Below are positions 26,943-32,853 of a stretch of DNA of 32,853 nt, one piece after another. The position numbers were made by a program, and so were the translations under genes. The stretch covers positions 1 through 32,853 of the forward strand of contig JBDKTK010000299.1 of NCBI GenBank assembly GCA_039680225.1, in the 5' to 3' direction. Position 1 is the stretch's first letter, and each line of letters opens with the position of its first letter. This stretch comes from JBDKTK01 sp039680225. Its GTDB lineage: Bacteria > Desulfobacterota > Syntrophia > Syntrophales > UBA4778. The notes below the pieces were generated by a model. That model ran no database searches, was not told the origin of the DNA, and saw nothing but the letters and a program-made list of their open reading frames with translations.

Positions 26943-26976
26943 ACACAATATCATTATATATTGATATTATGTTTGC
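26939..26976. promoter_or_regulatory. 16-base inverted repeat, candidate operator upstream of the PAS gene
   Basis: Arms GCAAACACAATATCAT and TTGATATTATGTTTGC are complementary except at two positions and are separated by TATATA. No T-run follows on either strand, and the stem is AT-rich, so it does not look like a terminator. The shape suits a dimeric DNA-binding regulator, and it covers the -35 region of the PAS gene promoter. Confidence 0.55.
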
Positions 26977-27132
26977 GGCTTTATTTCTTTTCTCTCTCTG
27001 TGTAAATGCCGGGAAATGCTTGCCCCCGTTTCCTGAGGGGGTATCAAGGGCTGGGGCGGTTTAATAAAACCTTGAAAAAACAATCATGTTCTGTTTGGTT
27101 ATGTATTACCGCTAAAAAGAAGGAGCCGCACC

Positions 27133-27519
27133 ATGAACAGCACGAAAGAGGTAATCAGCACTCCCGGCGCGCCGAAGGCAATCGGCCCGTATTCACAGGC
27201 AATCCGCTGCGGAAACCTGTTGTTCGTATCGGGGATGATCCCGATTGACCCCAAAACCGGCGAGATGCTGACCGGGAATTTTGAAGCGGAAGTAAAGCTT
27301 GTCCTGGAAAACCTCAAGGCAGTAATTGAGGCCGCCGGCATGGATTTGAGCAATGTCCTTAAGACGTCGGTCTTCTTGCGGGACATGGGCCAATTCACGG
27401 TTTTCAACGGCATATACGCCGGGTATTTCGGGGAAAACCCGCCTGCCCGGGAAACCGTGCAGCCGGCAAAACTTCCGCGTGATGCATCTATCGAGATTTC
27501 AGCTGTATGCGGAAAATGA
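27133..27519 (+). CDS. ridA: RidA family enamine/imine deaminase
   Basis: A 128-residue Rid protein, which hydrolyses reactive 2-aminoacrylate and related enamines to ketoacids and ammonia. Landmarks: APKAIGPYSQAI, GNLLFVSGMIPIDPKTGEM, NLKAVIEAAGMDLSNVLKTSVFLRDMGQF and the substrate-binding Arg106 in NPPARETVQPAKLPRDASIEI. Arg at this place marks the active RidA subfamily. AAGGAG lies seven bases before the ATG. The TGS GTPase gene follows after 69 bases on the same strand. Confidence 0.94.
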   Translation: MNSTKEVISTPGAPKAIGPYSQAIRCGNLLFVSGMIPIDPKTGEMLTGNFEAEVKLVLENLKAVIEAAGMDLSNVLKTSVFLRDMGQFTVFNGIYAGYFGENPPARETVQPAKLPRDASIEISAVCGK

Positions 27520-27588
27520 CATATTGAAATAATAGGCGGTTCTGTATATCCGGAATAGTTGACAAAGGCCCGGACAAGGAGCGGACAA

Positions 27589-28572
27589 ATGCCTGCCAAC
27601 CTGCCTCCCCAATACCATGAGGCTGAAAGGAAATATCGCGAGGCCAGTGACCTTGACGAGAAGATCGAGGCCCTTGAAGACATGCTCGCGATTATCCCCA
27701 AGCACAAGGGGACGGACAAGCTCAAGGCCGACCTGAGGAGGAGGATCTCCAAGCATAAAGAGCAGCAGGCCCAGCGCAAGGGCGCCGGCAAGATCAAAAC
27801 CGCCTACTCCATTGAAAAGGAGGGCGCCGCCCAGGTTACTTTAATAGGGCCGCCCAATTCCGGGAAATCTTCGCTCGTTACTACTTTGACGAACGCCTCG
27901 CCCGAAATTGCAGCTTTTCCCCATACAACGCACAAACCCACTCCCGGCATGGCCGTTTTCGAGAACATCCAGTTCCAGCTGATAGACACACCGCCCATGA
28001 CGAGGGAATATACCGACCCGGCCCTGATCGATCTCCTGCGCCGGACTGATATCATTGCGATTGTGCTCGACATAACCGCCGATCCGCTGCACCAGCTTGA
28101 CGAGACCATTTCCATTCTCAGGGAGAACCGCATCTACCCGGAAGGAGAGCCCGTCCCGAAGGACCTCCCCAAGCGGCCGTTCATAAAAAGAATGATGATT
28201 GCTGTGAATAAAGTCGACGGGACGGCTGAAGTCGAGGACTACGAGGTGTTCTGCGAACTCAGCGGCACCAGGATCCCTTCGGCCGCGGTCTCCACGCGCA
28301 GCGGCATGAACCTCCATTCGTTTCTGAAGCTCATATACGGGCTCTCGGGCATGATCAGGGTTTTCACCAAAACCCCGGGGAAGGAGCCCGACAGGAACAT
28401 GCCTTTCGTTATCCCTCACAACAGCACTGTCGAGGAACTCGCGGGCATGATCCACAAGGACTTTTTATCCAGGATGAAGTATGCCCGGGTCTGGGGGAGC
28501 GCTGTCCACGGCCAGATGGTCCAGCGCGACTATGTCATGCAGGACGGAGATGTCGTGGAGATACATATGTGA
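27589..28572 (+). CDS. TGS domain-containing GTPase (Obg/DRG-like)
   Basis: 327 residues from ATG 27589, chosen for AAGGAG seven bases upstream (the frame is open to a TTG at 27559). The first 75 residues are charged and helical, likely a coiled coil (YHEAERKYREASDLDEKIEALEDML). A GTPase domain follows: G1 GPPNSGKSS (87-95), switch region FPHTTHKPTPGM, G3 DTPP (133-136), G4 NKVD (207-210). The C-terminus is a TGS domain (about 265-327: GMIRVFTKTPGKEPDRNMPFVIP, TVEELAGMIHKDFL, GDVVEIHM). This DRG-like layout is common in archaea and some bacteria; the exact role, probably ribosome- or RNA-related, is inferred. Confidence 0.92.
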   Translation: MPANLPPQYHEAERKYREASDLDEKIEALEDMLAIIPKHKGTDKLKADLRRRISKHKEQQAQRKGAGKIKTAYSIEKEGAAQVTLIGPPNSGKSSLVTTLTNASPEIAAFPHTTHKPTPGMAVFENIQFQLIDTPPMTREYTDPALIDLLRRTDIIAIVLDITADPLHQLDETISILRENRIYPEGEPVPKDLPKRPFIKRMMIAVNKVDGTAEVEDYEVFCELSGTRIPSAAVSTRSGMNLHSFLKLIYGLSGMIRVFTKTPGKEPDRNMPFVIPHNSTVEELAGMIHKDFLSRMKYARVWGSAVHGQMVQRDYVMQDGDVVEIHM

Positions 28573-28666
28573 ACTGTTTTATGCAGTAAGCTGATTTTGC
28601 TTAAAAAGCTTGACAGCAGGCCCTTTTTATACGAAAAATGCGTGTACCAATCTTGAGGAGGATTCT

Positions 28667-29152
28667 ATGAACATTTTCGATCCCGCTGACGTTGTCAATT
28701 TTGCCATCCGGATCGAGGAGAACGGCGAACGATTCTATCGTTATGCCGCAATGATTTCAGACGATGAGGAGACCAGGTACCTTTTCAACTTCCTTGCGGA
28801 CGAGGAAATCAAGCACAAGGTTTATTTTCAAAGCGTGCTCTCCCGCCTCGACATGACAGGCAGGTTCAGTTTCGAATCATACCAGGGCGAGTACATGCAG
28901 TATGTGCAGAATTACCTGGACCGGAAAATCATATTCAACAAAAGGGCGGAGCAGGATTTTTCCGGGATCAAAGACATAATGTCTGCTCTGAATTTTGCCA
29001 TAGACAGGGAATCCGATTCAATCCTGTACTATTCGGAAATCAAGAATCTGGTGCCCAAGGCACAACACTCCAAGATAGACCACATCATCGAGGAGGAGCG
29101 CAAACACTTCCTGAAACTCTCCAATTTCAAGAAGGAGATTACACCGAAGTAA
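28667..29152 (+). CDS. Ferritin-like diiron (rubrerythrin-related) protein
   Basis: 161 residues from ATG 28667, which has GAGGAGG six bases upstream; an upstream in-frame extension to 28610 has no support. It is a four-helix ferritin-like protein without a rubredoxin domain. Putative diiron ligands are Glu in RIEENGERFYRYAA, the EExxH of DEEIKHKVYF, Glu in DRESDSILYYSEI, and the EExxH of EEERKHFLKL. Related proteins reduce peroxide or store or sense iron; here the role is inferred only. It is followed by a strong terminator, so it is the last gene of this plus-strand unit. A TTGACA at 28610 has no matching -10. Confidence 0.87.
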   Translation: MNIFDPADVVNFAIRIEENGERFYRYAAMISDDEETRYLFNFLADEEIKHKVYFQSVLSRLDMTGRFSFESYQGEYMQYVQNYLDRKIIFNKRAEQDFSGIKDIMSALNFAIDRESDSILYYSEIKNLVPKAQHSKIDHIIEEERKHFLKLSNFKKEITPK

Positions 29153-29175
29153 GATCAAATGAATCGCAAGCAAAA

Positions 29176-29200
29176 GGGCGGACCGTGTCCGCCCTTTTTT
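29176..29200 (+). terminator. Rho-independent terminator after the ferritin-like gene (probably bidirectional)
   Basis: GGGCGGAC, loop CGT, GTCCGCCC, then six T (29195-29200). The preceding AAAA would give a TTTT tail on the minus strand, so it may also stop transcripts from enolase, which ends at 29334 on the opposite strand. Confidence 0.92.
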
Positions 29201-29207
29201 ATTTGTG

Positions 29208-29275
29208 CGGTCACTGAGCCTGTCGAAGTGACCGGCCTTTATACTTGGTGCTCATTTCGACAGGCTCAGCGAGCG
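29208..29275. repeat. Palindromic dispersed repeat, copy 3 (best preserved)
   Basis: CGGTCACTGAGC followed by CTGTCGAAGTGACCG at 29208-29234 is itself palindromic at its ends (GGTCACT...AGTGACC). It faces TTTCGACAGGCTCAGCGAGC at 29255-29274, across 20 bases. It lies between two convergent genes, just after the terminator. Confidence 0.85.
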
Positions 29276-29278
29276 ATT

Positions 29279-29320
29279 ACCCCCCTCACCACAGCCCTCG
29301 CCCATCTGTGGAGGGAGATT
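29279..29320. repeat. Degenerate G/C-rich dispersed repeat, copy 3
   Basis: ACCCCCCTCACCACAGCCCT followed by CGCCCATCTGTGGAGGGAGA is a degenerate copy of a CCCTCACCCCAGCCCTCTCCC-type palindrome common in many bacterial genomes. It adjoins palindromic repeat copy 3. Confidence 0.5.
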
Positions 29321-29333
29321 AAAGCCCCAGACC

Positions 29334-30623
29334 CTATTTTCTTAGACTGTAAAATGCCGATTTCCCGCGGTACGTGCCGGAATCGGCCAGGTCCTCTTCG
29401 ATCCGTATAAGCTGATTGTACTTGGCCAGGCGCTCGCTGCGCGATACCGAACCGCTTTTTATCTGTCCCATGTTGGCCCCGACTGCAAGATCGGCGATGA
29501 ACGCGTCTTCGGTTTCTCCCGAACGGTGAGATACGACCGAAGTATAGCCCGCCTCTTTTGCGCACTGGATCGTGTCCAGCGTTTCCGAGAGGGTCCCTAT
29601 CTGGTTGACCTTGATCAGGATCGAATTGGCGACGCCGCCCGCGATGCCCTTTTCGAGCCGCTTCTTGTTCGTCACAAACAGGTCGTCTCCAACGATCTGG
29701 ACCTTGGATCCGAGCTCGTCGGTCAGCAGCTTCCAGCCGTCCCAGTCGTCTTCCGCCAGGCCGTCTTCAATCGAGATGATGGGGTATTTCTTTACCAGGT
29801 CGGCGTAAAACTTTACCATGTCCTCGGCGCTCTTGTTCGGTTTCTTTTCCGCCGCCATCACATATTTGCCGTTTTCATAAAACGAGCTGGCCGCCGAATC
29901 GAGCGCCAGGAATATGTCCTGTCCCGGTTTGTACTTGGCGCGCTCGATTGCTTTCATAATGACCGAGATCGCTTCCTCGTTGGATTTGAGGTTGGGCGCG
30001 TACCCTCCCTCGTCCCCGACGGAGGTGTTGTACTTGCTTTCCTTGAGGACGGCGGCAAGGTTATGGAAGACTTCGCTGCACATCCGGATCGCGTCGCGGA
30101 AGTATTTCGCGCCCGCGGGTACGATCATGAACTCCTGGATATCGACATTGTTGTCGGCGTGCTGGCCGCCATTGAGGATATTCACCATGGGGACCGGAAG
30201 GTCGCGGGCGGTAATACCCCCGATGTACCTGTAGATGGGCATCCCGAGCTCAGCCGCACCCGCCTTGGCGCATGCCAGCGAAATGCCCAGGATCGCATTC
30301 GCCCCGAACTTGCTCTTGTTTTCCGTCCCGTCCATCTCGATCATGGCGAAATCGATCGCGCGCTGGTCGAAACAGTCCATCCCTATTATGGTCGGCCGGA
30401 TTTTGTGGATTATATTGTGAAGGGCCTTCTCGACCCCTTTTCCCAAATATCTTTTCTTGTCCTTATCCCTTAGCTCGAGGGCTTCATGCTCACCGGTTGA
30501 AGCTCCTGAAGGCACCGATGCCCTGACGATGGTTCCGGAAATGGTTTCAATCTCTACCTCAACAGTGGGATTTCCGCGCGAATCAAGGATTTCCCGGGGG
30601 TGAATACGGATAATTTCTGACAT
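29334..30623 (-). CDS. eno: Enolase (phosphopyruvate hydratase)
   Basis: A 429-residue enolase of normal length. Start ATG 30623 (MSEIIRIHPREILDSRGNPT) has GGAGG six bases upstream; the frame is open further but the extra residues are not coding-like. It converts 2-phosphoglycerate to phosphoenolpyruvate. Motifs: VPSGASTGEHEALELRD, SLACAKAGAAELGMPIYRYIGG, VPMVNILNGGQHADN, ISIEDGLAEDDWDGWKLLTDELG, ILIKVNQIGTLSETLDTI, and SHRSGETEDAFIADLAVG. Mg ligands are the Asp/Glu residues in ALDSAASSFYE, SIEDG and IVGDD. It is divergent from ttcA. Confidence 0.97.
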   Translation of the reverse strand: MSEIIRIHPREILDSRGNPTVEVEIETISGTIVRASVPSGASTGEHEALELRDKDKKRYLGKGVEKALHNIIHKIRPTIIGMDCFDQRAIDFAMIEMDGTENKSKFGANAILGISLACAKAGAAELGMPIYRYIGGITARDLPVPMVNILNGGQHADNNVDIQEFMIVPAGAKYFRDAIRMCSEVFHNLAAVLKESKYNTSVGDEGGYAPNLKSNEEAISVIMKAIERAKYKPGQDIFLALDSAASSFYENGKYVMAAEKKPNKSAEDMVKFYADLVKKYPIISIEDGLAEDDWDGWKLLTDELGSKVQIVGDDLFVTNKKRLEKGIAGGVANSILIKVNQIGTLSETLDTIQCAKEAGYTSVVSHRSGETEDAFIADLAVGANMGQIKSGSVSRSERLAKYNQLIRIEEDLADSGTYRGKSAFYSLRK

Positions 30624-30731
30624 CTGGACCTCCTGGCAAATATTTGATTGAATCTGCAAAAAACTATCCCAGTCACGGGAATATTTCAAGGAATACAGGG
30701 GAACCGGAAGGGTGGTACGGGGCCGATTCTC

Positions 30732-30760
30732 TTGATAAGATAAACAAGATAAAGTAGGAT
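30732..30760 (+). promoter_or_regulatory. Candidate promoter for ttcA-like gene and smpB
   Basis: TTGATA (30732-30737) is followed after 17 bases by TAGGAT (30755-30760), placing the start near 30767 and about 41 bases of leader before ATG 30808. It lies in the gap divergent to enolase. The -10 box is weak; prediction by eye. Confidence 0.4.
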
Positions 30761-30807
30761 TACAAGCCCAATTTGGGAACGTCTTTACAGGCTTATACAA
30801 GGATTTT

Positions 30808-31584
30808 ATGACACAGCAGAAAAGAACGAAATTATTCCTCCACCTGAAGAAATGGCTGGAGAAGGCGGCGCTCGATTTCGGCATGATTGAAAAGGGCGAC
30901 CGCATCCTCGTTGGGGTTTCCGGCGGTGCGGACAGCCTTGCCCTTCTCGACCTGCTCAATACCCCGATGCTCTACATCCCGTCTGATTGTCACATCGTGG
31001 CGGCGCATGTCGACCTGGGATTTGAACCGGACTGCCAGGGGTATGCCGTCCTGGAAAATTATCTCAGGGAATCCGGATATAATTTCGAAATGGCCAGGAC
31101 CGATATCGGCCCTTTCGCGCATGGCGAGAACAATAGGAAGAATCCATGTTTCCTGTGCTCGCGGCTCAGGCGCAAGAGGCTCTTCGAAATCGCCGGGGAG
31201 CACGGGTGCAACAAGGTCGCGCTGGCCCACCACAAGGACGACATAATAGAGACACTGATGATCAACATCCTTTACGGGCGCGAGATCAGCACCATGATGC
31301 CCAGGCAGGACATTTTCCAGGGCAGGATGAGCATCATCAGACCGCTGGCTTATATCAGGGAAGAACTGGTGAAAAAATATTCCCGGGAAAGGGGCTTCCC
31401 CGTTATCAACACGCCGTGCCCCACGAGCCGGACTTCCCGCAGGGCGCTGGTCAAAAAGCTCCTGAGGGAATTCGAAAAGGACAACAAGAACATCCGCGAA
31501 AACATCTTCAAGGCGATGAAGCATGTGAAACCCGATTACCTGCCTTTTCCCCTTGAGCAGGCAGCAGGGGGCGGCAATGGCTAA
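30808..31584 (+). CDS. TtcA-like tRNA 2-thiolation protein (PP-loop ATPase)
   Basis: A 258-residue N-type ATP pyrophosphatase. The PP-loop is SGGADS (38-43) in LVGVSGGADSLALLDLL. Cys114 and Cys117 (PCFLC) and Cys204 (TPCPTSRTSRRA) match the three Cys that hold the 4Fe-4S cluster in TtcA, with NKVALAHHKDDIIETLMINILYGREISTM between them. TtcA adds sulfur at C32 of tRNA; closely related TtuA-like proteins act at U54, so the target base is inferred. It is shorter than E. coli TtcA (about 310). AAGGA precedes the ATG. It overlaps smpB by eight bases. Confidence 0.88.
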   Translation: MTQQKRTKLFLHLKKWLEKAALDFGMIEKGDRILVGVSGGADSLALLDLLNTPMLYIPSDCHIVAAHVDLGFEPDCQGYAVLENYLRESGYNFEMARTDIGPFAHGENNRKNPCFLCSRLRRKRLFEIAGEHGCNKVALAHHKDDIIETLMINILYGREISTMMPRQDIFQGRMSIIRPLAYIREELVKKYSRERGFPVINTPCPTSRTSRRALVKKLLREFEKDNKNIRENIFKAMKHVKPDYLPFPLEQAAGGGNG

Positions 31585-32041
31585 GAAGCAGTCCGGCGAG
31601 AAGATAATAGCGCAGAACAAGACGGCCCGCCTCAACTACTTCATCGAGGACACGATGGAAGCGGGAATGGTCCTTCTCGGGACCGAGGTGAAGTCGATGA
31701 GGGAAGGGAAGGTGAACCTCAAGGACAGCTACGCGATGGTCGAGGACGGCGAGGTTTTCGTATATGACATGCATGTCAGCCCCTATTCCCACGGCAACCG
31801 CATGAACCACGAGCCGTTGCGCAAGCGCAAGCTCCTGCTGCACGGCCGGGAGATAAAAAGGCTCTACGGCAAGTCGCGCGAGCGCGGTTTATCCCTCATA
31901 CCCCTGAAACTTTACTTCAAAGAGGGCCGCGTCAAACTGGAACTGGGGATCGGCAAAGGCAAGAAGCTCTACGACAAGCGCGAGGACATGAAAGGCCAGG
32001 CCGCCAGGCGGGAAATCGAGCGCGGCATGCGGGGCAGATAG
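31577..32041 (+). CDS. smpB: SsrA-binding protein SmpB
   Basis: 154 residues from ATG 31577 (GGGGGCGG just upstream). SmpB binds tmRNA and brings it to stalled ribosomes. Landmarks: IIAQNKTARLNYFIEDTMEAGMVLLGTEVKSMREGKVNLKDSYA, FVYDMHVSPYSHGNRMNHEPLRKRKLLLH, the YFKEGRVKLELGIGKGKKLYDKRE segment, and a basic C-terminal tail that enters the decoding centre. Start and end fit the family exactly. It overlaps the TtcA-like gene by eight bases, so translation is coupled, and its partner RNA, ssrA, lies 308 bases downstream. Confidence 0.97.
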   Translation: MAKKQSGEKIIAQNKTARLNYFIEDTMEAGMVLLGTEVKSMREGKVNLKDSYAMVEDGEVFVYDMHVSPYSHGNRMNHEPLRKRKLLLHGREIKRLYGKSRERGLSLIPLKLYFKEGRVKLELGIGKGKKLYDKREDMKGQAARREIERGMRGR

Positions 32042-32044
32042 TCC

Positions 32045-32071
32045 CGGTTCCCGAGCCTGTCGAAGTGACCG
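32045..32071. repeat. Palindromic dispersed repeat, copy 4
   Basis: CGGTTCCCGAGCCTG followed by TCGAAGTGACCG. It shares GAGCCTGTCGAAGTGACC with copy 3 and starts three bases after the smpB stop codon. No facing half follows. Confidence 0.8.
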
Positions 32072-32075
32072 CTCC

Positions 32076-32163
32076 ATCTCCCCCTTGGGGGGAGTGGGTG
32101 GGGTGACGTGTCTGATCCCTTAATCTTCCTCTCCCCGGGTGGGAGGATTGAGGTGAGGGGGTA
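32076..32163. repeat. Degenerate G/C-rich dispersed repeat, copy 4
   Basis: ATCTCCCCCTTGGGGGGAGT with GGGTGGGGTGA, then about 20 bases later CTCTCCCCGGGTGGGAGGAT with TGAGGTGAGGGGG. It fills a third of the 308-base gap between smpB and ssrA; the rest of that gap (about 32164-32280) shows nothing I recognise. Confidence 0.55.
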
Positions 32164-32280
32164 TAATCCGCCCTGTGCAATTTCTCATAATCTCTGCCAA
32201 ACTCTGAATCTTCATGCCTGGTAAAATTGTAAGTATTTGATTATACAGATGAATTTGCAGCGAGGGTGCATTCATCCCCC

Positions 32281-32309
32281 TTGACTTCCTCCCCTGTTGC
32301 AGTTATATT
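32281..32309 (+). promoter_or_regulatory. Sigma70-type promoter of ssrA
   Basis: TTGACT (32281-32286), a 17-base spacer, then TATATT (32304-32309). The start would be near 32316, leaving a leader of about 34 bases to be removed by RNase P to form the mature tmRNA 5' end at 32350. This is the best promoter match in the window. Confidence 0.75.
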
Positions 32310-32349
32310 ATCAATGTTTCTAAAGCTCGTCACAATTCACTCCAATAAT

Positions 32350-32699
32350 GGGGGCGTACTGGTTTCGACGGGGATATGGAAGCTGTAGTGGCATGCCGAG
32401 GTGCTACCAGGCCTCGTAAAACAGGTAGCAAACTATAAGCGCAAATTACGATTACGCTTTAGCCGCTTAGACGGCTACGTTCTCCCGGCCCCGCCTATCG
32501 GACCGGATGAGGGCGTCATTCAGGTAGGATAGCCGAGCCCGCCAGCCTGGAGCGGAGGAGGTGAAGCCCAAACAGGCTAGCAACGGGCGAATCCTTCCTT
32601 TGGGAGTTGCCCGAAGCGAAATTTAAATCAAAGGATACGCATGTAGAAGCTGCAGCGGAGTATTTTCGGACGCGGGTTCGATTCCCGCCGCCTCCACCA
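32350..32699 (+). ncRNA. ssrA: Transfer-messenger RNA (tmRNA), tag ANYDYALAA
   Basis: A one-piece tmRNA of 350 bases. The 5' end GGGGGCGTACTGGTTTCGAC pairs with the 3' end CGCCTCC-ACCA to form the tRNA-like acceptor stem; GGTTCGATTCCCGCC is the T arm, and the CCA is encoded. The tag frame runs GCA AAT TAC GAT TAC GCT TTA GCC GCT TAG (32441-32470), giving ANYDYALAA, with the terminal ALAA that ClpXP and related proteases recognise. At nine residues the tag is at the short end of known ones. With SmpB it rescues ribosomes stalled on broken messages. Confidence 0.97.
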
Positions 32700-32726
32700 T
32701 GAAAACCTGAATCTATTGGCCAGGTC

Positions 32727-32758
32727 AGGGTCAGGATGTCCGGCCCTCTTTGTGTTTT
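32727..32758 (+). terminator. Possible terminator of ssrA
   Basis: AGGGTC (32727-32732) can pair with GGCCCT (32742-32747), one pair being G-U, with a nine-base loop, followed by CTTTGTGTTTT. The T-run is interrupted. The rest of the window after this point shows no gene. Confidence 0.4.
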
Positions 32759-32853
32759 AGAGCACATAACAAAATCAATTCACAAAATAATTTGATGTTC
32801 TGTTTACTTTCCTGTGAGATTGCCTTAAAAAAGAAGCAAAAAATTCTTGTTGC

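Noticed and set aside
28610..28633. TTGACA before the ferritin-like gene as a promoter
   Set aside because: No acceptable -10 box lies 16-18 bases downstream; TATACG is only 12 bases away.
32516..32767. Minus-strand open frame with a GGGGNRTRVRK-type sequence
   Set aside because: It is the antisense of the 3' half of the tmRNA gene, a well-known source of false protein predictions.

Overview
The window is a GC-rich stretch of bacterial chromosome with about 29 protein-coding genes, one broken gene and the tmRNA gene. The gene mix (tandem rhodaneses, an MBL-rhodanese fusion, a molybdopterin oxidoreductase, DUF4142 and DUF5996 proteins, a PAS sensor, a ferritin-like protein) and the dispersed palindromic repeats suggest an environmental Desulfobacterota/Deltaproteobacteria-like organism or a neighbouring phylum. 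No rRNA or ribosomal protein gene is present, so this is a loose guess.

Layout. Bases 1-24237 lie almost entirely on the minus strand, so the order of transcription runs from high to low coordinates. (a) 1-3614: a tight three-gene operon of an EgtD-type histidine methyltransferase, a DUF5996 protein and a molybdopterin oxidoreductase cut by the left edge. (b) 3729-7212: a small exported protein, a MarC membrane protein, a coupled SRPBCC/zinc alcohol dehydrogenase pair, and an exported DUF4142 protein. (c) 7516-9111: an isochorismatase-family hydrolase interrupted by an in-frame TGA, a GNAT acetyltransferase and a PNPOx-fold protein. (d) 9217-14742: a thioredoxin-domain YyaL-like protein, an MBL-rhodanese fusion, a tandem-rhodanese sulfurtransferase and a questin-oxidase-like protein, which together look like a persulfide/sulfane-sulfur group. 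(e) 14839-21549: a glucose-6-phosphate and pentose phosphate cluster transcribed glk, pgi, rpiA, rpe, gnd, zwf; 6-phosphogluconolactonase is absent. (f) 21673-24237: a CoA-binding protein, superoxide dismutase with a clear terminator, an SRAP DNA-protein crosslink protein and a small membrane protein.

From 24445 the strands mix: an FKBP-type PPIase (+), a four-PAS protein with a degenerate receiver domain (-), RidA (+), a TGS-domain GTPase (+), a ferritin-like protein (+), enolase (-), a TtcA-like tRNA thiolase (+), smpB (+) and ssrA (+). The smpB-ssrA pair supplies both parts of trans-translation, and ssrA has a good sigma70-type promoter.

Intergenic DNA is rich in dispersed repeats. One palindromic family (core GAGCCTGTCGAAGTGACC) occurs at four loci, a degenerate G/C-rich family occurs at four loci, and one 80-base inverted-repeat element sits between genes. 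Most of the window is ordinary housekeeping. The parts most worth attention are the orphan EgtD operon beside a sulfur-handling group, the in-frame TGA, the kinase-less PAS-receiver protein with a dyad over its promoter, and the repeat families.
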